Shown here piece by piece: positions 44,713-56,063 of a stretch of DNA of 64,000 nt. The notes below the pieces were generated by a model. The model was not told the origin of the DNA. It worked only from the letters and a program-made list of their open reading frames with translations, and did no database searches. Origin of the DNA: Phialocephala subalpina (Eukaryota > Ascomycota > Leotiomycetes > Helotiales > Mollisiaceae); the NCBI GenBank assembly GCA_900073065.1, contig FJOG01000043.1:1-64000 (forward strand). The letters run 5' to 3'. Every line of letters starts with the position of its first letter. The stretch's first letter is position 1. Both the position numbers and the translations under genes were made by a program.

Positions 44713-46648
44713 ATGCATTTCAATCAATTGATCTGTCTAGCCATTGTGTTGCCTGTGGTGTAAGTCTCCTAAGACGAATGCATTTGCTCATCACTCACTG
44801 ACCGACTCTAGGACATGCAACCTAGTCAGGCCTGCCGCTGCTCCTCAAGCTCCTCTCTTCTCATGGCCAGCATATCCAACACTGTCTTACGCCACGCCTG
44901 TTGCTAAGCCCAAGTCCACACCCACGTACGCCCGACCCTTCAAAGACCTTGCCTACCTGGTCAAGAATCAAACGACAACAACCTGGGCTAGCATTGCATC
45001 GCCCACCGACTCCAGCGCTAAGTATGGAAACGTAGCCTGGTCGGCGTTATGGGCATCTTTCAACATCACTACGCCTCCATTTACGACTACGGTCTCACCA
45101 ACTCTAGTACCTAGTTCCGAGCTAGTCAAGCCCACGCCACTGCCGTTTCCAGAACAATACCAAGACACCAAGAAATACAGTTTCCCTGCTGGGTTCCTTT
45201 CTGGCTTCACTGGTGCTGCCTTGCAAGTCGAGGGCGCTGTCAGGACAGAAGGCAGAGGTCCAACGTACTCAGAACTAATTCTCTTGCCTCGTGAAGAGAC
45301 TGCGAAAGGTGGTGGAAAGCCGGACATCACGAATCTTAACTACTTTTTGTACAAGCAGGATATCGCAAGATTGGCAGCTGTTGGTGTCAAGACCTACGCC
45401 TTCTCAATATCATGGTCCAGAATCCTTCCTTTCGGCGTTCCCGGCTCGCCTGTCAATCAAGAAGCCATTAAGCATTACGATGACTTGATCAACACAGTTC
45501 TCGAGTATGGCATGATTCCTGTCGCGACACTGCACCACTTTGATAGCCCCCTGACATATGCAACCTCGACTTCATATCAGTAAGTAGACCTCCAAAACTT
45601 TCGAACTCAGTCACTGAGGCCAAGCAGAGGTTGGGATCATCCCGATTTCGTCGAAGGATTCGTCAACTATGCTCAGATCGCCCTCATTCATTACTCAGAT
45701 CGCATTGGTACCTGGATTACTTTCAACGAGCCAACCCTTGATGCATCCATATTCAGTAATTGGGCATCAGGCAAAAATATCGTCATGGCACACGCTGAAG
45801 TCGTGCATTGGTACCGCGAAGTCCTCAAAGGAACCGGCAAATGGAGTATGAAGTTTTCTTTCAGCAAGGGGACTTGGTTGCCTCTTGATCCTAGCAACGC
45901 CTCAGATGTCGCAGCGACTGTTCGAGCTGCTGAATTTGGTATGGGTCACCTGGCACACCCTCTCTTCCTTGGTCTTCCTGTGCCTGCCTCTCTGTCTTCG
46001 ACTATTGGATCGAGGGCACCAAACTTCACAGCTGCTGAGCTGGAATACGTCAAAGGAACCTGCGACTTTATGGGCGTTGATATTTACGGTACCGCATACT
46101 TCACTTCGCCTCAAGGAGGCATCGACGCTTGTGTCTCAAATTCGTCCGATCCACTGTGGCCTTCGTGCATAGTGTCTACCGATAGTCGTGATGGATGGGA
46201 CACTGGCGCAACGAGCAACAGTGGTGGCCATGTATGTATCTCATCTGAGGATCAATACTCGAACTAACGCAATCAACAGGACTTCTACCAACATATGCGA
46301 ACAGTCCTCAAGTTCCTCGATACTGTCTACCCCGCCAAAGACGGTATCATGATTACAGAAATTGGATTCTCGGAATGGTACGCCAGCTCGATGACAATTG
46401 AGGAAGAACAGTCCGAGATCACGCAGTCCGTATTCTACCAGTCCACACTCAATGAAGTGTTGAAGTCAATCCATGAAGATGGCGTCAATGTCATTGGCTT
46501 TCTCGGCTGGTCATATGTCAATAACTGGGAATGGGGTCAGTACGACGACCATTATGGTGTGCAGGCTTTCAATCGGACGACGCTGCAGACGTTCTATAAG
46601 AGGTCTATTTTCGACTTTGTGGACTTCATCAATGCACATTCGGCATAG
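44713..46648 (+). CDS. Secreted glycoside hydrolase family 1 (beta-glucosidase-like)
   Basis: Four exons, 44713-44759, 44812-45579, 45628-46231 and 46280-46648, give 595 residues. The first 47-nt exon encodes the signal peptide (MHFNQLICLAIVLPVV). After ~140 residues of Pro/Thr-rich sequence comes the GH1 barrel: FLSGFTGAALQVEGA, YAFSISWSRILP, TFNEP (acid/base Glu), and ITEIGFSEW with the nucleophile Glu in place of the usual ITENG. The change of Asn to Ile after the nucleophile is unusual. It ends GWSYVNNWEWGQ and a C-terminal FDFVDF. It hydrolyses beta-glucosides outside the cell. Two CreA-like sites upstream suggest glucose repression. Its N-terminal extension before the barrel is longer than in typical GH1. 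Confidence 0.9.
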
Positions 46649-46797
46649 AACAATCGTTCTCTAATCTCAGCCCGAACATTGACTCCTTGGGAACCTCCAA
46701 TGTTCAGCTGCGCGATCGACAACGACAAGGCCCACTGGGCCCGACCGAGTTACGGATATCTAATAATATATTCGCTTATTATGATGACGGTCGCGGA

Positions 46798-47955
46798 TCA
46801 AACATCGGACAGATACTCCTTCAGCGCTCCCTCAGGGGCGTCCTTATACAGATACTTCGGATACCTCTCACTTAATTCCCAACTCATCTGTTTCAAAAAC
46901 GTTATCTGCTCCTTCACCCACCCCTCAATTTCCTCCTTACTCACATCCCCGCTCTCCCCTTTCTTCCTCCTCTCCTTCACACACTCCTCCATCTTCCCAA
47001 CTCTCTCCCTCAACCTCCCCAACTTCCACTCCAAAAAATGCCCTCTTGTATCCTCAAAGTCATGATTCTTCTCACTAATACTCCGCAAGCTCGTCCCTGA
47101 ATCATCCCTATCACAATCCACAAACCCATAACTAGTAACCATACTAATCCTCTCCGTCGAGTTCCAACTCCTCAACGCCGCATGCGGAGTATGACACCCC
47201 TGCATCACTACAGCACTTCCCGCTCTTGCACCTCTCGCTTTCAGAACCTGTCCAGTTCCTGTACGAATAGCGGTTTCGCCTCCTGCCATGGTGCTACAGT
47301 CAGAGAGCATTACTACGACGACGATCTGCGTGGAGTCTTTGTGCCAGGAGTCGATCATTGATGCGTCGTGTTGCGATTCTTGGGGAATGGAAGAGGAAGA
47401 GAGTGGTGGAGATGGTGTTTCGGAGAGGCTGTAGACTCCAGCTCGTCCTTCGGGGCCAAGTTGCACGTTTACGTAGCCTACTTCGCCTTTGCGGCCAAGG
47501 AGTTTGAGTGGGAGACCGAATGCGGTGCTGATGCATTGGATTACGGTGGGGTGGTGCCACATTGAGGTTATCCATTTCGCTGTCTTTGCTCATCAGCTTG
47601 TGTTGTCCTTCTAAGGAGATGAGCACACCTCTTCGGCACCACCAATATACCCTGGCGCACGTTCCCAAGCTCGCAAATGCTTGTCAAGAACCTCCTTCCT
47701 CAGCAAGTCTCGCCTGATCATTCGGACACCTTCCTCGGAGAAAAGCTGGAAGGGCTCGGTAAAGCACATGTCTGGTGCGGTGGCTGGTTTTGGGAGGTCG
47801 AGTGAGGTGAACGAGTGTCGAGTTGTGGGAGGGGTGAAGTCCAAGTGGATAGCGGGGTCAAAAGGGGGCATCGATACTGGTTCATATTGCTCTGTTGTCA
47901 GAGTTGATGGCGGCACGGTCTGAGTCTCTGTTGTTGTCGCCATTTCGAAAGGCAA
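46798..47955 (-). CDS. 2OG-Fe(II) dioxygenase-like fungal protein
   Basis: Exons 47955-47629 and 47583-46798 (45-nt intron, GTGTGC donor, AAAG acceptor) give 370 residues. The core has a likely H-x-D (SWHKDSTQIVVVVMLSD) followed by GGETAIRTG and a distal His (GCHTPHAALR), the layout of the double-stranded beta-helix oxygenases. The C-terminal third is helical and charged. Not the isopenicillin-N type; similar proteins are annotated as hypothetical Fe2OG dioxygenases in many ascomycetes. Convergent with the GH1 gene. Confidence 0.75.
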
Positions 47956-48375
47956 GTGCGTTGATGGTGAGGTACGGAGTGTTGGTGATGATTTCGCAGG
48001 ATGTCTCGGTCCTTTTCATGGCTTGATATACATCCCACTTTTGAGCTAGTGTTCCACGTCCCGAACAGCTTTTATCATTCGTCGCAAATACTCTTTCGTT
48101 TCACAGAGTCAACGAATGGCGTCATCAATGGTCAAAGAGTTTATGGGTCTGAATCTCCTATTTTGGACTGTGGATCCCACCCAATCACATCAGACTTGGC
48201 ATACATTCAAAGATCATAATCTTCTGCTACTTAAACGCTGCTTGTTCATTCCTTTGTTATTTTATGCATTGCCCATGTCCAACTCTCGTTGTCATCAATT
48301 TCACAATGTTCCCCCAAACAGGCTTGGCCTTTCAGAGCCTCACGATCACCTAGACTTCCCATATTCTCCACCATA
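47956..48375. other. Intergenic
   Basis: No supported gene. Confidence 0.5.
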
Positions 48376-50179
48376 TTAACCCTCCAAATCAGCCTCATCA
48401 AAAACCCTAATAAACTCATGAAAAAACAAAATCGCCTCCAAATGCCCATCCAAAGCAACCCTCTCATTAACATCATGCACCCCACCCCACCCCTCATCAT
48501 GCCAACTCCTCATCGGTCCAAACCTATAAATCTGCCCTGTCAAATTCCAGAAATACTTCGTATCAGTACCCCCCTGCGCAATCGTCGGAGTAACTAAGAC
48601 ATCCTTCCCTTCGCCTTCTTCGTCAAACACGTGTTTGATTACTCCCGAGAAGTATTTCCAAGATGGGGATTTGTGGGATGAGACAGGGGAGGGTTCCAGG
48701 CTTCGCCACCAAGAGACAGAGAGTGTATGCTCGGGAAGATGCGAGGTGCTGTTATCACTCTCTTCCCTTGTAAGAAACTTCAAACCATGTTTCTTTGCCA
48801 CAGGTTCGATCGTCTCAATCAGTGCTGAATGGAGATCGGAAACGCTTTGCTCGTTGGAGATCCGGTAGTCAACGAGCGTTTGTGCGTATTGGGGAAGGGC
48901 GTTGGCTTTGTTTCCTGAGTTGAAGATCGTCACTGCTTGACTTGTTCGGAGCATGATGTCTTTCGAGAAGTCTCCCTTCAACAACTCAACAACTTCATCA
49001 TTTCCGTTGGGCTTTTTGAGAGCGTGTCGAAGCTCTGGAGAAATATCGGTGTGGGGATCTTCAGCTGCGCAGTGAAGTTGATAGTAAAAAGGATTGTTGC
49101 TACTCAGCCGGCTAGGAAAGTTCTTCCCGGCGTTGTTCTCCAGAGCGGTAACGACCTCGGATAGAATCCCAATCGAAGTATGCGGTGGTGCCATGCTCGA
49201 GTGACCTCCCGGGACGTGGACTCGTATCAAAGCATTCATGTAGCCCTTCTCACTTGCTTGCGGAGTCCCGAAAGTCCTTCCTCCGTATTTGTTGATCCCG
49301 AGCACGCCCTCATCGACCATAATGGCGAAGGAGTTTTGACCCCAGACTTTCTCGAGATGCTTTGCGATTTGCAGTGCTCCGTATCCGTGAGGAGATTCTT
49401 CATCGAATCCGAAAGCCAGGACGACTGTTCGGCGGGGTTGGAAATCTGCTTCCAAGAGTGCGGTGATGGTCGAGAAGAGAGCAATGACGTTGTTCTTGCA
49501 GTCATTAGCGCCCCGACCGTTGATATACTTCCCATCGAAGTAGCCAGAGAAGGGATCATGGGTCCATTGATCAAGGGTGTCTGCTGCGACAGGGACAGTG
49601 TCTTGATGGCCGGTCAGGAGGATTGGTTGAAGAGAGCTGTCGGAGCCGCGCCAGGTGTAGACAAGACCGTGTGAGTTGATAATGTCTTGTTCTAGCTTTT
49701 CGTGGCTGTTGATGTTAGCTGGCACGTGGGAGGAGCTAGGAGAGTGCTTACAAGAGGGGAAAGGTCTTCTCGAAGTACTTCTGGAGATCGTAGAAGATGT
49801 CCCAGCGATCATCCTCGCCGACGGGTCCCATGTCATCGAAGTCTTCAGTTGGGATCTGGACTGCACGACTGAGACGTTCGACGCTCAGGTTTCGGAAAGC
49901 CGAGGACTTGAAGAGGGTCTCGACATTTCGAGAGGTGATGTCTGGTCGAGATTTGGGTCCGATGACCTCCTGAGGTGGACATTGTGGTTCGTACTTTGGC
50001 TTGCCAGTACAACCTGATGGGAGTGACAGGTGATTGCGAAATTGATAAACGACAACTGCTACGAGTATCAGAGTCACGATGGTCGTCTTGATGCGGGATG
50101 TCCAGCTTCGGCGCTGAGATGGGGTAGGAAACCCAGCTTCCTGGGAATGGGAGCCTAGCAAGCCATCCTTTTCTCCCAT
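48376..50179 (-). CDS. M20 family carboxypeptidase S (vacuolar)
   Basis: Exons 50179-49752 and 49705-48376 give 585 residues. A single hydrophobic segment (TTIVTLILVAVVVYQF) near residue 30 acts as a signal anchor, as in yeast Cps1. The dizinc M20 site is complete: LLTGHQDTVPV (His, Asp), GRGANDCKNN (bridging Asp), FDEESPHGYG (catalytic Glu-Glu), a VDEG Asp, and a late GGTDTKYF with HDVNERV region. It removes C-terminal residues from peptides in the vacuole. It starts 541 bp from an Atg22-like gene read in the opposite direction, another vacuole-associated function. Confidence 0.93.
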
Positions 50180-50720
50180 GTTGCTAATATCAGATAGAAT
50201 TAGACGCCAGAAAGTTCGATGATTGGTTCCAAACTCTTTCGGGATCCCGTCGAAGAAGTATGTTGAGTGTCGTGACGTAGGTGCCTTCGACGCCTCTTCT
50301 TCCAGAACCAAGGCTGCGGAAACAGTTCTCCACCTAGTTTTTTGCTTACGAATGAATTGTAGAATCTTTTCCAAATTCTTACGATGATGGATTCAATGTG
50401 GATGCAAAATCATGATGCAATTTAGAATCAAAAGAACGACAATCCCACTCTTGGGTACTTGAGCCTCTTTCCCAGCGGCGTAAGCACTAACAGCCCTGTA
50501 CGTACACTGAAGTACAGGGGGTCCAACATCACAACATACCCGATGGACATCCTCTATCTATCGAGAATGAGATGATCTAGATGGCGATGCTATCGCAATT
50601 CAGGACCCGAGTCCGTGTAGTAGATGAAGATGGGTCTTATCGTGCTTCATTCGGAGGAAAGCGTGCTTGGAGCAACTCTGAAGATGGGGGCAATAAATAG
50701 AATCGTCACCCTGAAAATGG
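50180..50720. promoter_or_regulatory. Divergent promoter region, M20 peptidase and Atg22-like gene
   Basis: 541 bp between the two start codons. An 8-bp inverted repeat (CCCTGTAC/GTACAGGG) lies at 50494-50501 and 50512-50519. Confidence 0.4.
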
Positions 50721-52466
50721 ATGTCGAAGCAAGGTTACCTTTCGGACAAGATGGCGACCACAGGTCCTGTAGCAGGCGATACCGTCGCTGCTGAGCTCGA
50801 GCTCTACGCGCACGATATCAAAGGCGTCAAGAACGGAAACGTCGACGTCGAAAGCAAGAGCGTGAAGGGAGATGTCGATCTCAGAACGCCAGAACCGATC
50901 ACCACGAGATGGGAACTTTGGGCTTGGTATGCTTACTATTTTGGTAATAATTCTGCTGGGACATTGTCCTACGCGCCGCTGAGTATGTTCCTTCCCCCAA
51001 TCGCCAAAACCAGAACTGACTTTGTGTAGTCTTTCAATCTGTTCTCAGCCAAGCAGGTCGCAATGGACACAATCTCACCGAAGATTGTTCAGTTGATGCC
51101 ACAGCACCGTGTGTTGTCAAGTTCGGAACCAGGAATGTAAACATTGACACGGTCGTGTTGATTTGCAATGGTCTCGTCTTCGCTTTCCAGGGTGTCATTC
51201 TGTTGAGCTTTGGGTCCATGGGTGACTATGGGAAGTGGAAGAAATGGATTCTCATCACTGCGACGCTTGTTTGTTGGGCCATGCAGTTCGGCTTCCTGGG
51301 GCTCAAGGACCCTTCGCAATACCGGAGTGCAATTGGACTGTATATCGTATCTTGTGAGTGTGCTCCGACGCGAGAGATGAATTCCACTGACCCCGTCAGC
51401 TCTTTCCTACAATATCTGCCAAGCATTCTGGACACCATCCTTCCCTCAACTCGCTCGCAACACCCCAGAAGCAATCGAGTCGCACAGAGCATACCAGTCC
51501 GGAGAGGTGACTGAGGAAGAATTCGAGAAGACCCAAATGCTTCAACGAAACCGCCTCAGCAATATCGCCTTCGGCTGCATGTCCATCGGCTACACATTCA
51601 CTCTTCTTATCGCCCTCGGCGCCGCATATGGCCTGCACGCCAATTCCTCCAGTGAAGGCAATCTCCACGCAGCCGTCGTAATCGTCGGCGTCGCGACCGG
51701 TGTCTGGATCCTCTGCGGCACGCCCTGGTTCTTCCTCGAAAAAGATCGCGCCGCTAAACTACCCAAAGGAGAAACATACTTCTCAGTCGGTGCGAAGGCC
51801 TATTACAACGCATTCAAACGCATCCCTCGCCTCACACAAACCTGGCTCTACCTCCTCGGATACTTCCTCATCTCAGATGGGTACGCAACCACGAATCAAA
51901 TCTACGGCATCTGTCAAAACGCCATCGTTTCCTACAACACCACCACATCAACAGAACTCTACATCGTGCAAGGAATTTCCAACGCAGCCGGCATAGCAAT
52001 ATTCTGGCTCATTCAACGCAAGTACAAAATTCGCACCAAGCTAGTTCTAATGGTGAATTGTGGATTCCTCCTGATCATCCCAATTTGGGGTTGCATCGGA
52101 ATCGGCACCGATAAATTCGGGTTCCACAAAGTATGGGAAGTCTGGGCTTTCTCGGTCATTGACTGTACTGCCGTCGCACCCTTTTATGCTTTCTCGGCGA
52201 CGATGTTGAGTGATATATGTCCGAGAGGGAGAGAGGTGACGTTCTTTGCTATCTATGCGTTGGTGTCAAAGAGTACGGCTTGGATTGGACCGATTGTTTC
52301 GGGGGTGATTATTGATCGCACTGGGAATACGTGGAAGGGCTTTCCGTTTAGTCCGAGCTTGACGGTTGTGGGGTATGTGTGTATTTGTTTTGTGGATGTG
52401 AAGAAGGGGAAGGAGCAGTGTGAGAGGTATGTTCTTGAGGATCCGACGTTGCAGAAAGATGAGTAG
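50721..52466 (+). CDS. Atg22-like vacuolar amino-acid effluxer
   Basis: Exons 50721-50982, 51030-51353 and 51400-52466, with GTATGT/GTGAGT donors, give 550 residues. Family marks: TRWELWAWYAYYFGNNSAGTLSYAPL, LIFQSVLSQAGR, then about ten to eleven transmembrane helices (for example WILITATLVCWAMQFGFLGL), YLLGYFLISDGYATT and LSDICPRGREVTFFAIYALV. Atg22 exports amino acids from the vacuole after autophagic breakdown. The neighbouring divergent vacuolar carboxypeptidase would supply such amino acids; a shared role is plausible. Confidence 0.92.
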
Positions 52467-53422
52467 GGAGGGGTTAAAGCGGGGTCAAGCGAGGGGTCGA
52501 GTGTCGAGAAACGGCAACTCTCACGAAACTCTCACGGGGCAAGGTCACACTTAAGTAATCTGGGTAGTGATTGAACTACGCGACGTCTTCGTGGTTCTAC
52601 AGATTAAAGCAACGCATGAGATACCCAGAGGTCCTTCGCCCCGCCACGCCTGGGAATCAGCTCACAAGACAGACGGTCCTTGGCTTTGTATGGCCCTCAG
52701 GGTCAAATACCTCTTAAGGCTCTTCTACTTCCCTCATGTCTCTGCCTCTAGAGTCCCCAGTCCGTACCTGCTCATCCTTTCTTCCCCCTTGGTCTTCATG
52801 TTCTTTTCCATCTTGCTCCCGTTGCACTTGTTTATCCATCAAATTTCCATGCCTGTGTCTCAAGTACTTGATGGAAATAGGATGGTTCTTGTTTAAAGCA
52901 CATGTCAGGCTTTTTCCAGGACGTGCATGGCGGATTGTTTTTGCTAGGCTGAGGTGCGGGGTTGCCGGCGGGTGGACTGCCGTTACGAAGTACAGGGTCG
53001 TTTAATTGTTTAAACATCGCCACCCAGATTACCCAATTACAGACCAGAAAGAGAAAATCTGGACAGGTGGTTAGGCAGACCACTCGGTTTTTTGACAGTA
53101 TTTGGACGAATCTACACTCGCCTAACAATTAAAAGACCCTGTACTTCGTAGACCTGCATACTGCTGTTTTGTTGAGATCTTTTTGTTCGTGCCGAGCCGA
53201 GGCGTTCGGCTATGGAGACGAGATGTCAAGCGGCATAGAGGGGACAAAGTTGGAAGTGCAGATCTGATATACTGCTTATGTTGTACAATTTTGTCATTCG
53301 CCCGTCATAACGTCCATGAATCATTAGCCACCCAAACGCCCCCAATACCGAGTCCCAACCATTATTCACAGCATGTTTGTATTCCTCCCCCAATCATCTC
53401 AGCTCTCCCGGTTTCATTCACA
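52467..53422. other. Intergenic containing a MITE
   Basis: No gene supported apart from the miniature element at 52984-53150. Confidence 0.5.
52984..53150. mobile_element. MITE, 167 bp, Tc1/mariner-type ends
   Basis: Two 27-bp arms (52984-53010 and 53124-53150) are reverse complements with one mismatch. Each arm begins TACGAAGTACAGGG; the outermost TA can be read as the duplicated target. The inside (113 bp) has no frame. A non-autonomous TA-targeting element. Confidence 0.8.
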
Positions 53423-53830
53423 TCACAAAATCCAAGGCCTCCCATAATCATCAACCAACCCCTCATCCTCCTCGTGAACCTCCAACATCCTCCTCTCAAT
53501 CTCCGCTTCCCCCAGCTCTCTCTGCCCCCCTTCTCCTCCACCGCCCCTCAGAAGAACATGTCCACTCCAACTCCCGCACAGACTCTCCTCTTCACTATCA
53601 TGCTCTGAACTTGATTCTTCGTGCCTGGGCTCTTCGTCCATCATCTCTATTCCACTGTCCCTTCTTTCGTGGGTGAGTTTGCTGGACTTTGTGGAGGGAG
53701 AGATTGGAGATTCAGAAAAGCCGCTGTCTCGTCGATTTGTTTTGGGCTGGGATGGTGATGAGAGTTGGTTTGAGGTTGAGACTGTGGAGAGGGTGCAGAT
53801 TGTGATTGGAGGCGTTTGTGCGTCGATCAT
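53423..53830 (-). CDS. Hypothetical Ser/Glu-rich protein
   Basis: Single-exon frame of 135 residues from ATG 53830. It has two copies of an RRDSG motif (RRDSGFSESPISPS and ERRDSGIEMMDEEP) followed by an acidic serine stretch, which look like phosphorylation-rich disordered sequence. An in-frame ATG at 54022 would add 64 residues. No domain recognised; moderate chance of being real. Confidence 0.45.
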   Translation of the reverse strand: MIDAQTPPITICTLSTVSTSNQLSSPSQPKTNRRDSGFSESPISPSTKSSKLTHERRDSGIEMMDEEPRHEESSSEHDSEEESLCGSWSGHVLLRGGGGEGGQRELGEAEIERRMLEVHEEDEGLVDDYGRPWIL

Positions 53831-54566
53831 TGTTCTTGACAGTGCGTGTGCGGGTACGTAGTATGTAAGAGGTTTGAATTCACGATTAAGAGGTTCGGAA
53901 AGCTTCTGAAGTGCTGAGGACGGATGGATGGAAGAGTTTTGGGTGCCGTTGATGGTAGCGAGCGAGAGGAATTTGTAGGTATACGATGAATGGTGAGGTA
54001 TCCAAATCAATCGCAAGCTCAAAAATTTAAGTTTCTAAGAGTTCCAGAAGGTGAACCTGGACATCCAACACCTTTTCAACCTTTTCGGGGTCCGCCATAG
54101 AATTAAGCGAAAAATATCCCCTCCACACGCTCCTGTTTTACCCGATGTCGGGTCAGTCCACAACCACCCGAAACCAGCTCACTTTTATTCTTCCATCAGT
54201 CTACAATCACTCCGCGACTCCTCCTCCCCGCATACTGACCTTCCCTCCCCTCAACCGCTCCAATTATACCCCGCGGTGAATGCCGAAGCTGGCCGCGAAT
54301 ACTCGTCGTCATCACCGCCTTTTGGCAGCTGAAGACGTGGGCACGTGATTGTGTATGAACGACCTCCCTTTCTTCTTGCACCTCACAAGGGAGACCGTCG
54401 GAAGAATCGCAAATGGATCAAACAGGATGGTCCTCTGTTTAAGGAATTAAGAAAGAGTTTTCTGAAGACATACCCGCCAAACAACCACCGTCACCATTCC
54501 CTCACGCCCGTTTATACCCTCTGTCCCCGTCACCATTCCCAACGCCAAACTCACCATTGATTCACA
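53831..54566. other. Intergenic
   Basis: No supported gene. Confidence 0.45.
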
Positions 54567-55116
54567 CTACCCCATACCAAGCCAACACTTCTCATGTTCA
54601 TCTCTCTTCCGCTTACTACAGCGACTGGCCCGTCGTAACCTAGTCGGCAGCAAGCGGCAGAATTGAATGGTGCAGCACCTTCGTCGGATGAGGATGGGTG
54701 GTTCCTGTCGATTTGTCTGGGTGGAAGCGTCCCTTGTTGGAGGTTCTTGAGCTCTGGGTTCGTGCGTTATAGATTCTGCAGTGGATCTTGTGGAATGGGA
54801 ATTTGAAAGAGATGCCTCACGACCGGCAGATGTCATGCTTTGAGCTGGTTCTGCTCCGAGTCCTGCGATGCCGATATATCTGTGTCCGATGAGATTTGGA
54901 CGGTGAGCTGATCTCTGGTCGACGAGACAGGAGAGACGTAAAGAGGATTGAGTTTATTCCCCGAGATTTTGCTTGAATGTGACGAAAAGAAGGGACTGAA
55001 CGAGAGTCGAGGAGAACCTTGTCATATCCAGGAGAATCACCGATATCTGTGAGGTGATTAACGTCCGCTTCATCATGATGACTTCCCTCTGCCATTTCAA
55101 TCACAACCCCCTTCAT
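54567..55116 (-). CDS. Hypothetical basic protein, model uncertain
   Basis: Two overlapping minus-strand frames (55116-54817 and 54836-54567) read as one low-complexity, Ser/Arg-rich product if an unseen intron or frame change joins them. The N-terminus MKGVVIEMAEGSHHDEAD looks like a real start and is divergent from the gene at 55207. No domain seen. Confidence 0.25.
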
Positions 55117-55206
55117 AATCTAAAAGCAACTCCTCCCTTCACCTCCTAGCCGCCAGCTTGTTCTCCCTTCAACTCAAAGATACAAACAAAACAGAACATA
55201 ATCAAA

Positions 55207-55749
55207 ATGATCTTAAACAAGAATAGCTCCCAACAGCCCCTCGATCAGACGATAAACCCATGTCCAAACTGTGGTTCATTCACATGCAGTGGAGTTCTCG
55301 AGTCTTGCGAGGACTACTACGTCGTATGTATAAAAGACACCTCTGAGACTATCTCCGAGTTAGCCGCAGAAGTGAAGCAAGATGCAACAAAAGAAGTAGA
55401 GGTCCGTAAGCAAATAGAGGCCGAGAACTCCGATGAAGATACGAAGCGAGAACATGAGGTGGATCGAGCAAGAGTGATAGGTGAAGTGGAAGGAAAGGAA
55501 GAATCCGCAGAGATCAAAGATGAGCCGACCTCCACATCGCCAGCTCCCTCGCGCCACGAGAGGAATCTCGGAGAACAAAAAGAATCAGAAGATCGCGAAA
55601 AGGTCAAGGCGCAAGATCGAGAAGCAGAAGCAGCATGGGAAGACGAGGTCTGGAGTCGTGCTGCCAAGGCCTGGAAAGGTAATGAAGGATACGTGGAGAT
55701 CTTCAGCAATTACTGCAGCTCGGAGAACCAAACCAAAAGTCAAGACTAA
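55207..55749 (+). CDS. Hypothetical acidic/coiled-coil protein with N-terminal Cys motif
   Basis: Single-exon frame of 180 residues from an ATG preceded by an A-rich leader (AATCAAAATG). The N-terminus has CPNCGSFTC and a further Cys pair (possible small metal site). The rest is charged, helix-prone sequence rich in Glu and Lys. No family recognised. Confidence 0.5.
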   Translation: MILNKNSSQQPLDQTINPCPNCGSFTCSGVLESCEDYYVVCIKDTSETISELAAEVKQDATKEVEVRKQIEAENSDEDTKREHEVDRARVIGEVEGKEESAEIKDEPTSTSPAPSRHERNLGEQKESEDREKVKAQDREAEAAWEDEVWSRAAKAWKGNEGYVEIFSNYCSSENQTKSQD

Positions 55750-56063
55750 GGCTCCTCTAGATCAAGTACGAATGCAAGATTTTGACAGGATCGAAAAGCA
55801 AACATGAATCAAACGTGAAGAGGGAGGAGATGAAGTACAAGGAATTCAATTCCAGCCAAGTCTATGTACAAGAAGTTTGACACCGATCATTGATCAAGAT
55901 GCCTTTTTGTTTCTCCCCTCCCCTTCTCCAACTCCATACTCTCTCAAACCCTTCGTCGAACCAAACATTGATATGTATATACAAGAATCCAATACACCCT
56001 TCTCATCCTCTATCTCCCTCCTCCCCTCGACTTGACACCGATCCGCGTGAATGTGATGCACAT
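55750..56063. other. Intergenic
   Basis: Convergent 3' ends; nothing supported. Confidence 0.45.

Noticed and set aside
49180..49674. Antisense frame over the M20 peptidase
   Set aside because: Shadow of a well-supported gene.
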